A stretch of 50,669 nt of DNA, taken from assembly GCA_937927685.1 (NCBI GenBank), contig CALBSC010000097.1, positions 1 through 50,669 of the forward strand, read 5' to 3'. Every line of letters starts with the position of its first letter. Within the stretch, counting starts at the first letter, position 1. The notes beneath the pieces are model-generated. The model ran no database searches. It worked only from the letters and a program-made list of their open reading frames with translations, and was not told where the DNA came from. A program made the position numbers and the translations under genes. Shown in pieces: positions 43,014 to 50,669 of the stretch. The DNA is from an uncultured Burkholderiales bacterium (GTDB lineage Bacteria > Pseudomonadota > Gammaproteobacteria > Burkholderiales > Burkholderiaceae_C).

Positions 43014-44546
43014 ATGCAAGACATCAACGAACAACTGGACAAGAAGCGGGCCGCGGCGCGCATGGGCGGCGGCGAGAAGCGCATCGCCGCGCAACACGCC
43101 AAAGGCAAACTCACCGCGCGCGAGCGCATCGAGGTGCTGCTCGATGAGGGCACTTTCGAAGAGTGGGACATGTTCGTCGAACACCGTTGCACCGACTTCG
43201 GCATGGAGGACAACAAGATTCCCGGTGATGGGGTGGTGACCGGCTACGGCATGATCAATGGCCGCCTGGTGTTTGTCTTCAGCCAGGACTTCACCGTGTT
43301 TGGCGGTGCCTTGTCCGAAGCCCATGCCGAAAAAATCTGCAAGATCATGGACCAGGCCATGAAGGTCGGCGCGCCCGTCATCGGTCTGAACGATTCGGGC
43401 GGCGCCCGAATCCAGGAGGGTGTCGCTTCACTCGGCGGCTATGCCGAGGTGTTCCAGCGCAACGTCATGGCCAGTGGTGTGATCCCGCAAATCAGCATGA
43501 TCATGGGGCCGTCGGCCGGTGGTGCGGTGTACTCGCCCGCCATGACCGACTTCATCTTCATGGTGAAAGACAGCTCCTACATGTTTGTGACCGGCCCCGA
43601 CGTGGTCAAGACGGTGACGCACGAGGAAGTGACCGCCGAGGAACTCGGGGGTGCGCTCACCCACACCACCAAGAGCGGGGTGGCCGACATGTCGTTTGAA
43701 AATGACGTCGAGGCGCTGCTGATGCTGCGTCGTCTCTACAACTACCTCCCGCTCAACAACCGCGAAAAAGCACCGGCACGCCCCAGTGGTGACCCGACCG
43801 ACCGTGCCGACCTGAGCCTGGACACCCTGGTGCCCGAGAACCCCAACAAGCCTTACGACATGAAGGAGCTGATCGCCAAGACGGTGGACGACGGCGACTT
43901 CTTCGAACTGCAGCCCGAATACGCCAAGAACATCCTGATCGGCTTTGCGCGCATGGGGGGGCAGACCGTGGGCATCGTGGCCAACCAGCCGCTGGTGCTG
44001 GCCGGTTGCCTGGACATCAAGAGCTCCATCAAGGCCGCACGTTTCGTGCGCTTTTGCGATGCCTTCAACATCCCGGTGGTGACCTTTGTGGACGTGCCGG
44101 GTTTCATGCCCGGTACCTCGCAGGAGTATGGCGGCATCATCAAGCACGGTGCCAAGCTGCTGTATGCCTATGCCGAGTGCACCGTTCCCAAGATCACCGT
44201 CATCACCCGCAAGGCCTACGGCGGCGCGTATGACGTGATGGCTTCCAAGCACTTGCGCGGTGACGTCAACTTCGCCTGGCCCAATGCCGAGATTGCGGTG
44301 ATGGGGGCCAAGGGCGCGGTGGAGATCATCTTCCGCGAAGACAAGAACGACCCCGAAAAACTCGCGGCCCGCGAAGCGGAATACAAGGCCCGCTTTGCCA
44401 ATCCGTTTGTGGCCGGCGCACGTGGCTACATCGACGACGTGATTCAGCCGCATGAAACCCGCAAGCGCATCTGCCGCTCGCTGATGATGCTGAAAGATAA
44501 AAAGATCGAGAACCCCTGGCGCAAGCACGGGAACATCCCGCTGTGA
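43014..44546 (+). CDS. pccB: Propionyl-CoA carboxylase beta subunit (carboxyltransferase)
   Basis: A 510-residue carboxyltransferase subunit that moves CO2 from carboxybiotin to propionyl-CoA. Features of the PccB group are ARMGGGEKRIAAQHAKGKLTARER, the first oxyanion segment LNDSGGARIQEGVASLGGY, GPSAGGAVYSPAMTDF, and the second GTSQEYGGIIKHGAKLLYAYAE with AYGGAYDVM. Length is typical. It precedes pccA by 17 bases. The whole set mutase-meaB-pccB-pccA turns propionyl-CoA into succinyl-CoA. Confidence 0.96.
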   Translation: MQDINEQLDKKRAAARMGGGEKRIAAQHAKGKLTARERIEVLLDEGTFEEWDMFVEHRCTDFGMEDNKIPGDGVVTGYGMINGRLVFVFSQDFTVFGGALSEAHAEKICKIMDQAMKVGAPVIGLNDSGGARIQEGVASLGGYAEVFQRNVMASGVIPQISMIMGPSAGGAVYSPAMTDFIFMVKDSSYMFVTGPDVVKTVTHEEVTAEELGGALTHTTKSGVADMSFENDVEALLMLRRLYNYLPLNNREKAPARPSGDPTDRADLSLDTLVPENPNKPYDMKELIAKTVDDGDFFELQPEYAKNILIGFARMGGQTVGIVANQPLVLAGCLDIKSSIKAARFVRFCDAFNIPVVTFVDVPGFMPGTSQEYGGIIKHGAKLLYAYAECTVPKITVITRKAYGGAYDVMASKHLRGDVNFAWPNAEIAVMGAKGAVEIIFREDKNDPEKLAAREAEYKARFANPFVAGARGYIDDVIQPHETRKRICRSLMMLKDKKIENPWRKHGNIPL

Positions 44547-44563
44547 GCCGAAAGGACAACACC

Positions 44564-46612
44564 ATGTTCAAGAAAATCCTGATTGCCAACCGCGGCGAGA
44601 TCGCCTGCCGTGTCATTGCCACCGCCCGCAAGATGGGCATCGCCACCGTGGCGGTGTATTCCGAGGCCGACAAAGAAGCCCGTCACGTGCAACTGGCTGA
44701 CGAAGCTGTGCTGCTCGGCCCCGCTCCGTCACGCGAGTCCTACCTGGTGGCCGACAAGATCATTGCGGCCTGCAAGGCCACCGGCGCCGAAGCGGTGCAC
44801 CCCGGCTACGGCTTCCTGTCCGAGAACGAGGAGTTCGCGGCCCGCTGCGAAAAAGAAGGCATTGCCTTCATCGGCCCCAAGGCGCACTCCATCGCCGCTA
44901 TGGGCGACAAGATCGCCTCCAAGAAGCTGGCCAACCAGGCCCAGGTCAACACCATCCCCGGCTACAACGACGCCATCGACACCGCGGAGAAAGCGGTCGA
45001 GATTGCCAAGGGCATTGGCTACCCCGTGATGATCAAGGCCTCAGCCGGGGGGGGCGGCAAAGGCCTGCGCGTGGCCTTCAACGACAAGGAGGCGTTTGAA
45101 GGCTTTACCTCGTGCCGCAACGAAGCGCGCAACAGCTTTGGTGACGACCGCGTGTTCATTGAGAAATATGTGCTGGAGCCGCGCCACATCGAGATCCAGA
45201 TCCTGGGTGACAGCCACGGCAACGTGCTCTACCTCAATGAGCGTGAGTGCTCGATTCAGCGTCGCCACCAGAAAGTGATCGAAGAGGCGCCGTCCCCCTT
45301 CATCAGCGACGACACCCGCAAGGCCATGGGCGAACAGGCCGTGGCCCTGGCCAAGGCGGTCAAGTATCAGTCCGCCGGCACGGTGGAGTTTGTGGTGGGC
45401 AAGGACCAGGACTTCTATTTCCTGGAAATGAACACCCGCCTGCAGGTGGAGCACCCGGTGACCGAGTGCATCACCGGGCTGGACCTGGTGGAGCAGATGA
45501 TCCGTGTGGCTGCGGGCGAGAAGCTGGCATTCACGCAAGCCGATGTGAAGCGCAACGGCTGGGCCATCGAGTGCCGCATCAACGCGGAAGATCCGTTCCG
45601 CAACTTCCTGCCGTCCACGGGCCGTCTGGTGCGCTTCCAGACACCGGCCACCTCCATGACCCAGGGTGACACCGGCAACCTGCTGGGGGTGCGGGTGGAT
45701 ACGGGCGTGCAAGAGGGGGGCGAAATCCCGATGTTCTATGACTCGATGATCGCCAAGCTCATCGTGCACGGCAAGGACCGCAACGAGGCCATCGCCAAGA
45801 TGCGCGAAGCCCTCAACGGCTTCGTGATCCGTGGCATCAGCTCCAACATCCCGTTCCAGGCCGCGCTGCTGGCGCATCCCCGGTTTGTGGATGGCCAATT
45901 CAACACCGGCTTCATCGCCGAGCACTACAGTCAAGGCTTTCGTGCCGAGGACGTGCCGCACGATGACCCCGACTTCCTGTTGGCGCTGGCGGCCTTTGTG
46001 CGCCGCAAGTCCCGCGAGCGTGCGGCGGGCATGAGTGGCCAGTTGCCTGGCTACGACGTGAAGGTGGCCACCGAGGCCGTGGTGGTGGAGTTGGGGGCTG
46101 AAGGCCAGCACCACTATGTGCCCGTGCATGTGGATGAATCCACGGCCAAGCCGGGTGTGGCGGTGGTCAAGGTCAACGGTAACACTTACGCCCTGGAAAG
46201 CCATTCACGCCTGAATGACATCCGCATTCATGGCACCGTGAACGGTCGACCGTTCACGGCGCAAGTGGAGCGTGGCACTGCCAAGAACCCCTTGGCACTG
46301 CAAGTGCAACACAACGGCACCCGCGTCGAAGCGCTGGTGATGTCCCCGCGTCTGGCCGAACTGCACCGCCTGATGCCCTACAAGGCGCCCCCGGACCTGA
46401 GCCGCTTTATCCTGTCACCCATGCCGGGCTTGCTGGCGGAGGTGTCTGTGCAAGTGGGTCAGAAGGTGCAGGCCGGTGAGCGCGTGGCCGTGATCGAAGC
46501 CATGAAAATGGAAAATGCCCTCTTTGCCGCGCAGGATGGTGTGGTCAAAAAGGTGGTCGCTGCCAAGGGTGAGTCTCTGGCCGTGGACCAGGTCATCGTC
46601 GAGTTCGAGTGA
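44564..46612 (+). CDS. pccA: Propionyl-CoA carboxylase alpha subunit (biotin carboxylase/BCCP)
   Basis: A 682-residue subunit from ATG 44564 (MFKKILIANRGEIA), preceded by AAAGGAC; an in-frame upstream extension would overlap pccB. The biotin carboxylase domain spans about residues 1-450 (ATP-grasp glycine-rich loop KASAGGGGKGLR, EMNTRLQVEHPVTE). A beta-barrel BT-type linker follows, and the biotinyl domain ends the chain, with Lys648 in EAMKMENAL about 35 residues from the C-terminus. Length and domain order match propionyl-/acetyl-CoA carboxylase alpha chains. The next gene starts 8 bases after its stop. Confidence 0.96.
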   Translation: MFKKILIANRGEIACRVIATARKMGIATVAVYSEADKEARHVQLADEAVLLGPAPSRESYLVADKIIAACKATGAEAVHPGYGFLSENEEFAARCEKEGIAFIGPKAHSIAAMGDKIASKKLANQAQVNTIPGYNDAIDTAEKAVEIAKGIGYPVMIKASAGGGGKGLRVAFNDKEAFEGFTSCRNEARNSFGDDRVFIEKYVLEPRHIEIQILGDSHGNVLYLNERECSIQRRHQKVIEEAPSPFISDDTRKAMGEQAVALAKAVKYQSAGTVEFVVGKDQDFYFLEMNTRLQVEHPVTECITGLDLVEQMIRVAAGEKLAFTQADVKRNGWAIECRINAEDPFRNFLPSTGRLVRFQTPATSMTQGDTGNLLGVRVDTGVQEGGEIPMFYDSMIAKLIVHGKDRNEAIAKMREALNGFVIRGISSNIPFQAALLAHPRFVDGQFNTGFIAEHYSQGFRAEDVPHDDPDFLLALAAFVRRKSRERAAGMSGQLPGYDVKVATEAVVVELGAEGQHHYVPVHVDESTAKPGVAVVKVNGNTYALESHSRLNDIRIHGTVNGRPFTAQVERGTAKNPLALQVQHNGTRVEALVMSPRLAELHRLMPYKAPPDLSRFILSPMPGLLAEVSVQVGQKVQAGERVAVIEAMKMENALFAAQDGVVKKVVAAKGESLAVDQVIVEFE

Positions 46613-46620
46613 GGTCACCG

Positions 46621-47103
46621 ATGAACCGTCCCTTCAAAGTGCTTGGTGTCCAGCAGATTGCCATTGGCGGACCGGACAAGCACCGGTTGCAAAAACTCTG
46701 GGTCGATCTGTTCGGGCTGGAGGTCACGGGCACCTTCAGGAGCGAGCGAGAAAACGTCGACGAGGACATCTGCGCCATCGGGGTGGGACCGTTCAAGGTC
46801 GAGGTGGATCTCATGCAACCGCTGGACCCCGAGAAGAAACCCGCCGTGCACACCACGCCGCTCAACCACATTGGCCTGTGGATCGATGACCTGCCCACGG
46901 CTGTTGCCTGGCTGGGTGAGCAAGGGGTGCGGTTTGCCCCGGGAGGCATCCGCCAGGGCGCGGCAGGGTTTGACATCTGCTTCGTTCATCCGAAGGGCAA
47001 TGAGGAGTTACCCATCGGGGGCGAAGGAGTCCTGATAGAGTTGGTACAGGCACCGCCCGAGGTGGTCAAGGCATTCACGGCACTCGCTGCCAGCCATCCC
47101 TGA
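46621..47103 (+). CDS. VOC-family protein, methylmalonyl-CoA epimerase-like
   Basis: A 160-residue vicinal-oxygen-chelate protein; ATG 46621 with GAGG is chosen over the GTG at 46609 that overlaps the pccA stop. It comprises two beta-alpha-beta-beta-beta modules: VQQIAIGGPDKHRLQKLWVD..., then LNHIGLWIDDLPTAVAWL... and a final EGVLIELVQAP. Operon position after pccA suggests methylmalonyl-CoA epimerase, which links the carboxylase product to the mutase. The histidine expected as the first metal ligand (as in DHIAIAV) is glutamine at residue 12, while the second-module His and C-terminal Glu are kept. Another VOC function is possible. Confidence 0.82.
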   Translation: MNRPFKVLGVQQIAIGGPDKHRLQKLWVDLFGLEVTGTFRSERENVDEDICAIGVGPFKVEVDLMQPLDPEKKPAVHTTPLNHIGLWIDDLPTAVAWLGEQGVRFAPGGIRQGAAGFDICFVHPKGNEELPIGGEGVLIELVQAPPEVVKAFTALAASHP

Positions 47104-47135
47104 CGAGACCTCCCCCTGCGGGTGTGTGCCCGACC

Positions 47136-47152
47136 CCCGGCGCGATGCCGGG
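47136..47152 (+). other. Hairpin in the spacer before the M20 gene
   Basis: CCCGGC (47136-47141) pairs with GCCGGG (47147-47152) with a 5-base loop. No T-tract follows, so it probably does not terminate transcription and could be an incidental GC-rich stem. Confidence 0.25.
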
Positions 47153-47177
47153 TGTCGCGCCCTGAATTGGACACACC

Positions 47178-48371
47178 ATGAACCTGCTGGACAGTTTGCA
47201 AGACACCTCGGCGTTTGTCACCCTGCGCCGGGACATCCACGCCCATCCCGAACTGGGCTTTGAAGAACACCGTACCTCGCAACTCGTCGCCGATCGCCTG
47301 CGCGAGTGGGGCCTCGAGGTGCACACCGGCATCGCGGGCACGGGCGTGGTGGGGGTGCTGCGCTGCGGCGAGGGGCCCCACACCATTGGCTTGCGTGCCG
47401 ACCTGGATGCCTTGCCCTTGCAGGAAGACAACCATTTCCCCCACCGGTCCCGGCATGACGGGCGCATGCATGCCTGTGGCCATGATGGTCACACCACCAT
47501 GCTGCTGGCGGCGGCCTGGCATCTCTCGCGCAGCCGCGACTTCCAGGGCACGGTGAATTTCATCTTCCAGCCCGCCGAGGAAATGGGCAAGGCGGGTGCC
47601 AAGAAGATGGTGGATGAGGGCTTGTTTGAACGCTTCCCCTGTGAAGCCGTGTTTGCCCTGCACAATTTTTCCACCGGGCAGGTGGGCAAGTTCGCCCTCA
47701 ACCCCGGTGCGCTCATGGCCTCGAGCAACACCTGGCGCGTGGTGATCACCGGGCGAGGCACCCATGCGTCCTTGCCCCATACCGGGGTGGATCCGGTGGC
47801 AGCCACGATCAACCTGGCTCAGCAGTTGCAAACCCTGGCCACACGCCTCATCAACCCGGCCGAGCAAGTGCTGCTGGCTGTGACCCAGATTCAAGGCTCT
47901 GATGCGCCCAACGTGATCCCGGATCGGGCCTGGGTGGGTGGCACGCTTCGCACGTTCTCCGAGGAGACGCTCGACACCCTGGAGGCTGGCCTGCGTCAGG
48001 CGGCTGAACACACGGCCTCAGCCCATGGATGCAGCGCCGAGGTGTTCTTCCGACGTGCTTCACCGCCGGTGATCAACCACCCGCAGGAGGCGCGTTTTGC
48101 CGCCGAGGTGATGCGGGAGATTGTGGGCGATGACCTGGTCGACGATCACTTCACACCGGTGATGGCCGCTGAAGACTTTGCGCACATGCTCAAGGTCAAG
48201 CCGGGCTGCTACGCCTTCATTGGCAACGGGGACGGCGGACACCGCCTCCCCGATCACGGCCCTGGCCCGTGCGTGATTCACAATACCTCATTCGATTTCA
48301 ATGATGCCATCATTCCCATCGGCGCCACGTATTTCGTGCGTCTGGTGCAACGCTGGTTGGCCCGTCCTTAG
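47178..48371 (+). CDS. M20 family amidohydrolase (hippurate/N-acyl-amino acid hydrolase type)
   Basis: A 397-residue zinc peptidase-family enzyme. Metal- and catalysis-related motifs are LRADLDALPLQE (bridging Asp region), HACGHDGHTTMLL with the Cys-Gly-His-Asp set, QPAEEMGKAGAKKM (Glu pair) and DFNDAIIPIGATYF near the end. The subfamily M20D cleaves N-acyl or aryl amino acids such as hippurate and indole-acetyl conjugates. There is no signal peptide, so it acts in the cytoplasm. It follows the epimerase-like gene by 74 bases and is followed after 9 bases by a Bug receptor gene, likely in the same transcript. Confidence 0.93.
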   Translation: MNLLDSLQDTSAFVTLRRDIHAHPELGFEEHRTSQLVADRLREWGLEVHTGIAGTGVVGVLRCGEGPHTIGLRADLDALPLQEDNHFPHRSRHDGRMHACGHDGHTTMLLAAAWHLSRSRDFQGTVNFIFQPAEEMGKAGAKKMVDEGLFERFPCEAVFALHNFSTGQVGKFALNPGALMASSNTWRVVITGRGTHASLPHTGVDPVAATINLAQQLQTLATRLINPAEQVLLAVTQIQGSDAPNVIPDRAWVGGTLRTFSEETLDTLEAGLRQAAEHTASAHGCSAEVFFRRASPPVINHPQEARFAAEVMREIVGDDLVDDHFTPVMAAEDFAHMLKVKPGCYAFIGNGDGGHRLPDHGPGPCVIHNTSFDFNDAIIPIGATYFVRLVQRWLARP

Positions 48372-48380
48372 GAGAGTTGC

Positions 48381-49352
48381 ATGTCCATGTTTTCCAGTTT
48401 TCGTCGTTCACTGGGGGTGCTGGTGCTGAGCGCCACGGCCGTCTCGTCGGCTCAGGCGCAGCGCATCATCCACATGGTGGTGCCCTTTGGGCCTGGCGCG
48501 GTGCAAGACGTGATTGCACGTACCTTCAGCGCCGAACTCGGCCGTGAACTCGGCGCCACCGTGGTGGTGGAAAACCGGGCCGGGGCAGGGGGCACGGTGG
48601 GCACGGGTCAGGTGGCCAAGGCGGCGCCCGATGGCAACACGCTGGTGCTGTCCGCGGCCAGCCACACGCTGGCGGGCCACCTCTACCCCAAGCTGGCCTA
48701 TGACCCGATCAAGGATTTTGTCGGTGTCAGCTTGATTGGGTACTCCGGCTATGTGATTGCCGCGCCCAGCAACCTCGGCGTGAACAACCTGGCCGAGTAC
48801 GTCCGCCTGCTCAAATCCAAACCCGGGCAGACAAATTACGCTTCGGCAGGCAACGGCAGTGCCACCCACCTGGGGATGGCGTCCTTCCTGGCCAAAGCTG
48901 GCGTCGAGATGCAGCACATTCCCATGAAGTCCACGGGCGATGCCGTCAACGAGGTGCTGGCCGGGCGCGTGCAAGGGGTGACCTCGGCCACGATTGGCGT
49001 GGTGGGCTACCGGCAGGATCCGCGCATCAAGTTGCTGGCCTACACCGGTCCCCAGCGATCCAAGTATTTGCCGGACGTGCCCACGGTGACGGAAGCAGGC
49101 GTGTCTGGTTACCGTTTCGACTCATGGCTTGGCGTGCTGGCGCCATCCGCCACGCCCGCTGCAGAAGTGCAGCGCCTGAACGCGGCCATTCAAAAGGCCA
49201 TCGCCGACCCGGCGGTGCAAGAGCGCCTGTCGCGCCTGGGCGTTGAGCAAAACAGCGCCAGCGTCTCATCGGAAGAGTTTCAGAAAATCCTGCGTGCAGA
49301 CTGGGACACTGCAGGTCAGATCGTGAAGGCCTCGGGCGCCCGGTTGGAGTAA
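48381..49352 (+). CDS. Bug-family tripartite tricarboxylate transporter receptor
   Basis: A 323-residue periplasmic binding protein with signal peptide FRRSLGVLVLSATAVSSAQAQ and a GGAGAG site before the ATG. The first ligand loop is atypical, VPFGPGAVQDVIARTF rather than FPPGG-x2-D; the second is ENRAGAGGTVGTGQ and the PDGNTLVLS turn is normal. It lies 9 bases after the M20 amidohydrolase gene, so the receptor may capture an acyl-amino acid or the acid released by that enzyme. Confidence 0.92.
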   Translation: MSMFSSFRRSLGVLVLSATAVSSAQAQRIIHMVVPFGPGAVQDVIARTFSAELGRELGATVVVENRAGAGGTVGTGQVAKAAPDGNTLVLSAASHTLAGHLYPKLAYDPIKDFVGVSLIGYSGYVIAAPSNLGVNNLAEYVRLLKSKPGQTNYASAGNGSATHLGMASFLAKAGVEMQHIPMKSTGDAVNEVLAGRVQGVTSATIGVVGYRQDPRIKLLAYTGPQRSKYLPDVPTVTEAGVSGYRFDSWLGVLAPSATPAAEVQRLNAAIQKAIADPAVQERLSRLGVEQNSASVSSEEFQKILRADWDTAGQIVKASGARLE

Positions 49353-49411
49353 GGCGGCAAGCCCCTGACAGCCAGGGCATCTCGGCCAGGCGCTGACACG
49401 CGGACGGACGG

Positions 49412-49428
49412 AGGCTGGACGTCAGCCT
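49412..49428 (+). terminator. Weak hairpin after the last Bug gene
   Basis: AGGCTG (49412-49417) pairs with CAGCCT (49423-49428) around GACGT and is followed by GTTTGTC. It overlaps the stop codon of the convergent ferredoxin gene. The short stem and T-poor tail make it a tentative terminator. Confidence 0.3.
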
Positions 49429-50078
49429 GTTTGTCGGGCCTTGGCCCGGGCCAAGGCCGCTTCAATGATGGCCCGCTTGCGGTCGATGGCGACCTGATCC
49501 TGAGGGTCTGTGTGCGTGCGTTCATTTAGGTGCGCCAACTTGTCACGCGCCTTGGCTTCCTGTCGAGCCGCATGCTCGGTCTGCGCGCGAACCTGCCGTT
49601 GCTGTCGCGCCGCATACCGGGAACGCGCCAGATCGGCTTGTTCGACGGACCAGGCCTCCCATCCGGTGGCTTCGCCGCTGGCATTCTCGATGTGGATGCA
49701 ATCCACCGGACAGACCGGCAGGCACAGCTCGCAGCCGGTGCAATACGGCTCCATGACGGTGTGCATGCGCTTGTGTGTGCCCACGATGGCATCGGTGGGG
49801 CAGGCCTCGATGCACAGGGTGCAACCGATGCACCAGTTTTCGTCGATCCAGACCACGGTACGCGGCGCTTCCACACCATGTTCCACATTCAGTGGCAGCG
49901 CGGGTTGCCCGGTCAGGGCGGCCAGCCGCTCGATACCCGCCTGTCCACCGGGCGGGCATTGATTGATCCGCGCTTCCCCCTGGACCAGCGCACGGGCGTA
50001 GCCGGCGCAGTCCGGGTAGCCGCAACGCGTGCATTGCGTTTGCGGCAGGGCATGGAGCAGGTCTTGCTCGAGGCTCAA
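49422..50078 (-). CDS. RnfB/RsxB-type ferredoxin (electron transport complex subunit B)
   Basis: A 218-residue iron-sulfur protein. The N-terminal Fes-type 4Fe-4S domain holds Cys16, Cys19, Cys24 and Cys41 (CTRCGYPDCAGYA, then QCPPGG). Two ferredoxin sites follow: CIGCTLCIEACPTDAI and CTGCELCLPVCPVDCI. A long charged C-terminal helix rich in Ala, Arg, Glu and Gln comes after residue ~150, as in betaproteobacterial RnfB/RsxB homologues. No other Rnf subunit is present here, so in this organism it likely serves as a stand-alone ferredoxin; SoxR reduction is one possible role. Convergent with the last Bug gene. Confidence 0.88.
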   Translation of the reverse strand: MSLEQDLLHALPQTQCTRCGYPDCAGYARALVQGEARINQCPPGGQAGIERLAALTGQPALPLNVEHGVEAPRTVVWIDENWCIGCTLCIEACPTDAIVGTHKRMHTVMEPYCTGCELCLPVCPVDCIHIENASGEATGWEAWSVEQADLARSRYAARQQRQVRAQTEHAARQEAKARDKLAHLNERTHTDPQDQVAIDRKRAIIEAALARAKARQTG

Positions 50079-50107
50079 GCGTGACTCTGGCCTGCTACCA
50101 CCCAGAC

Positions 50108-50669
50108 TCAGGCGCGACGAGCCGAGCGGGGCTTGGCGGCCCCCGTGGTTTGACGGGCGGCTGTGGCGCGCTTGGGGGTGCCCGCCTGACGTGCTGCGGA
50201 TTTGACCGCGACCTTGACCGCGGGCCGGGCTTTCTTGCTGGCCGCCACGGGGGTGCTGCGCTGCTTGGCGGTTCCTTTGGCCGACACGGCACCGTTGGGG
50301 TGCCTGAGAATGAACTCACACACGTGCGGGTACACCACCTCGCGCCAGCGACGACCGCTGAAGATGCCGTAATGGCCAGCCCCCTTCACCTCGAGATGAT
50401 CCGAGCTTTCGCGGACGATGTGGTTGCACAGCTTGTGCGCGGCTTCGGTCTGACCCGAGCCGGAGATGTCGTCGAGCTCGCCTTCCACCGTCAGCAGCGC
50501 GGTGGTGGTGATGTCTTGCGGTCGCACGCGCTCGAGCTGGCCGCTTTCCGAGCGGACATCCCAGGTGCCATTCACGAGTTTGAAGTCCTGGAACACGGTG
50601 CGGATGGTTTCCAGGTAGTAGTCAGCGTCCATGTCGAGCACGGCGTTGTACTCGTCATAGAACTTGCGG
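50108..50669 (-). CDS. phaZ: Intracellular polyhydroxyalkanoate depolymerase, C-terminal part, with basic tail
   Basis: The 5' end lies beyond the window. The visible frame begins with RKFYDEYNAVLDMDADYYLETI and contains LLTVEGELDDISGSGQT (acid residue) and the catalytic-His segment KGAGHYGIFSGRRWR, matching the class of intracellular PHB depolymerase (PhaZ) that acts on granules. After FILRHPN the chain continues for about 61 residues rich in Ala, Lys, Arg and Pro, with 8 Lys, 8 Arg and no Asp or Glu, much like a histone-H1 or PhaM-type tail. The tail is in frame up to the TGA-type stop at 50108-50110. Together with phaCAB at 17-21 kb it completes a PHB cycle. Confidence 0.9.
   Translation of the reverse strand, partial: RKFYDEYNAVLDMDADYYLETIRTVFQDFKLVNGTWDVRSESGQLERVRPQDITTTALLTVEGELDDISGSGQTEAAHKLCNHIVRESSDHLEVKGAGHYGIFSGRRWREVVYPHVCEFILRHPNGAVSAKGTAKQRSTPVAASKKARPAVKVAVKSAARQAGTPKRATAARQTTGAAKPRSARRA

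Noticed and set aside
50108..50280. Frameshift at the end of phaZ as the source of the basic tail
   Set aside because: The frame runs without interruption from the catalytic domain to the stop, and the composition is that of a regular low-complexity Lys/Ala/Pro tail, not of antisense or shifted sequence.

Overview
The window is high-GC betaproteobacterial chromosome, most probably from a Comamonadaceae-like member of the Burkholderiales. I infer this from the pheS-pheT-ihfA-merR-tRNA-Pro order, a pgeF-phaC-phaA-phaB polyhydroxybutyrate (PHB) locus, six Bug-type periplasmic receptors, and gene-dense catabolic clusters with short intergenic gaps. I see no phage, insertion sequence, CRISPR array or rRNA, and no gap over 300 bases without a gene.

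Layout. 0-3.6 kb: housekeeping (pheS end, pheT, ihfA, MerR regulator, tRNA-Pro, terminator). 3.6-8.3 kb: single genes (enoyl-CoA hydratase, an H-NS family protein under an AT-rich promoter with repeated dyads, a secreted carboxymuconolactone-decarboxylase-fold protein, a cupin dioxygenase, a hemerythrin, DUF2889, a small membrane protein). 8.4-16.3 kb: two Bug receptors, two fumarylacetoacetate-hydrolase-family enzymes, a TauD-type dioxygenase, a Nudix hydrolase, an orphan TRAP receptor, a maleylacetoacetate/maleylpyruvate isomerase, and a caspase-like gene that looks truncated against its neighbour. 16.3-20.9 kb: pgeF and phaCAB, ending in a strong terminator. 20.9-25.3 kb: a YdiJ-like FAD/Fe-S dehydrogenase divergent from a serine-glyoxylate-type aminotransferase. 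25.3-31.3 kb: two Bug receptors and a three-subunit molybdenum hydroxylase. 31.3-37.8 kb: a cluster of unknown substrate (cupin, CMD-like protein, flavin reductase, Bug receptor, luciferase-like monooxygenase, 3-hydroxybutyrate dehydrogenase, BKACE enzyme, GlcG/HbpS protein). 37.9-49.4 kb: dusA, then a GntR regulator divergent from a complete propionyl-CoA to succinyl-CoA set (mutase, MeaB, PccB, PccA, epimerase-like protein) followed by an M20 amidohydrolase and a sixth Bug receptor. 49.4 kb to the end: an RnfB-type ferredoxin and the C-terminal part of an intracellular PHB depolymerase with a long basic tail.

How they work together. Much of the window feeds or drains the acetyl-CoA/acetoacetate/PHB node. 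Fumarylacetoacetate-type ring-cleavage enzymes and BKACE can yield acetoacetate, 3-hydroxybutyrate dehydrogenase interconverts it with 3-hydroxybutyrate, PhaA/B/C store it and PhaZ releases it. The propionyl-CoA set handles odd-chain or branched products. The many periplasmic receptors without membrane permease partners suggest broad scavenging of organic acids or aromatics.

The observations I rate highest are the caspase-like ORF that runs antisense into a Bug gene, the repeated GAATATCC elements around the H-NS gene, the 31-38 kb cluster of unknown substrate, and the histone-H1-like tail on PhaZ. All function calls come from reading the translated sequence; no database search was possible.
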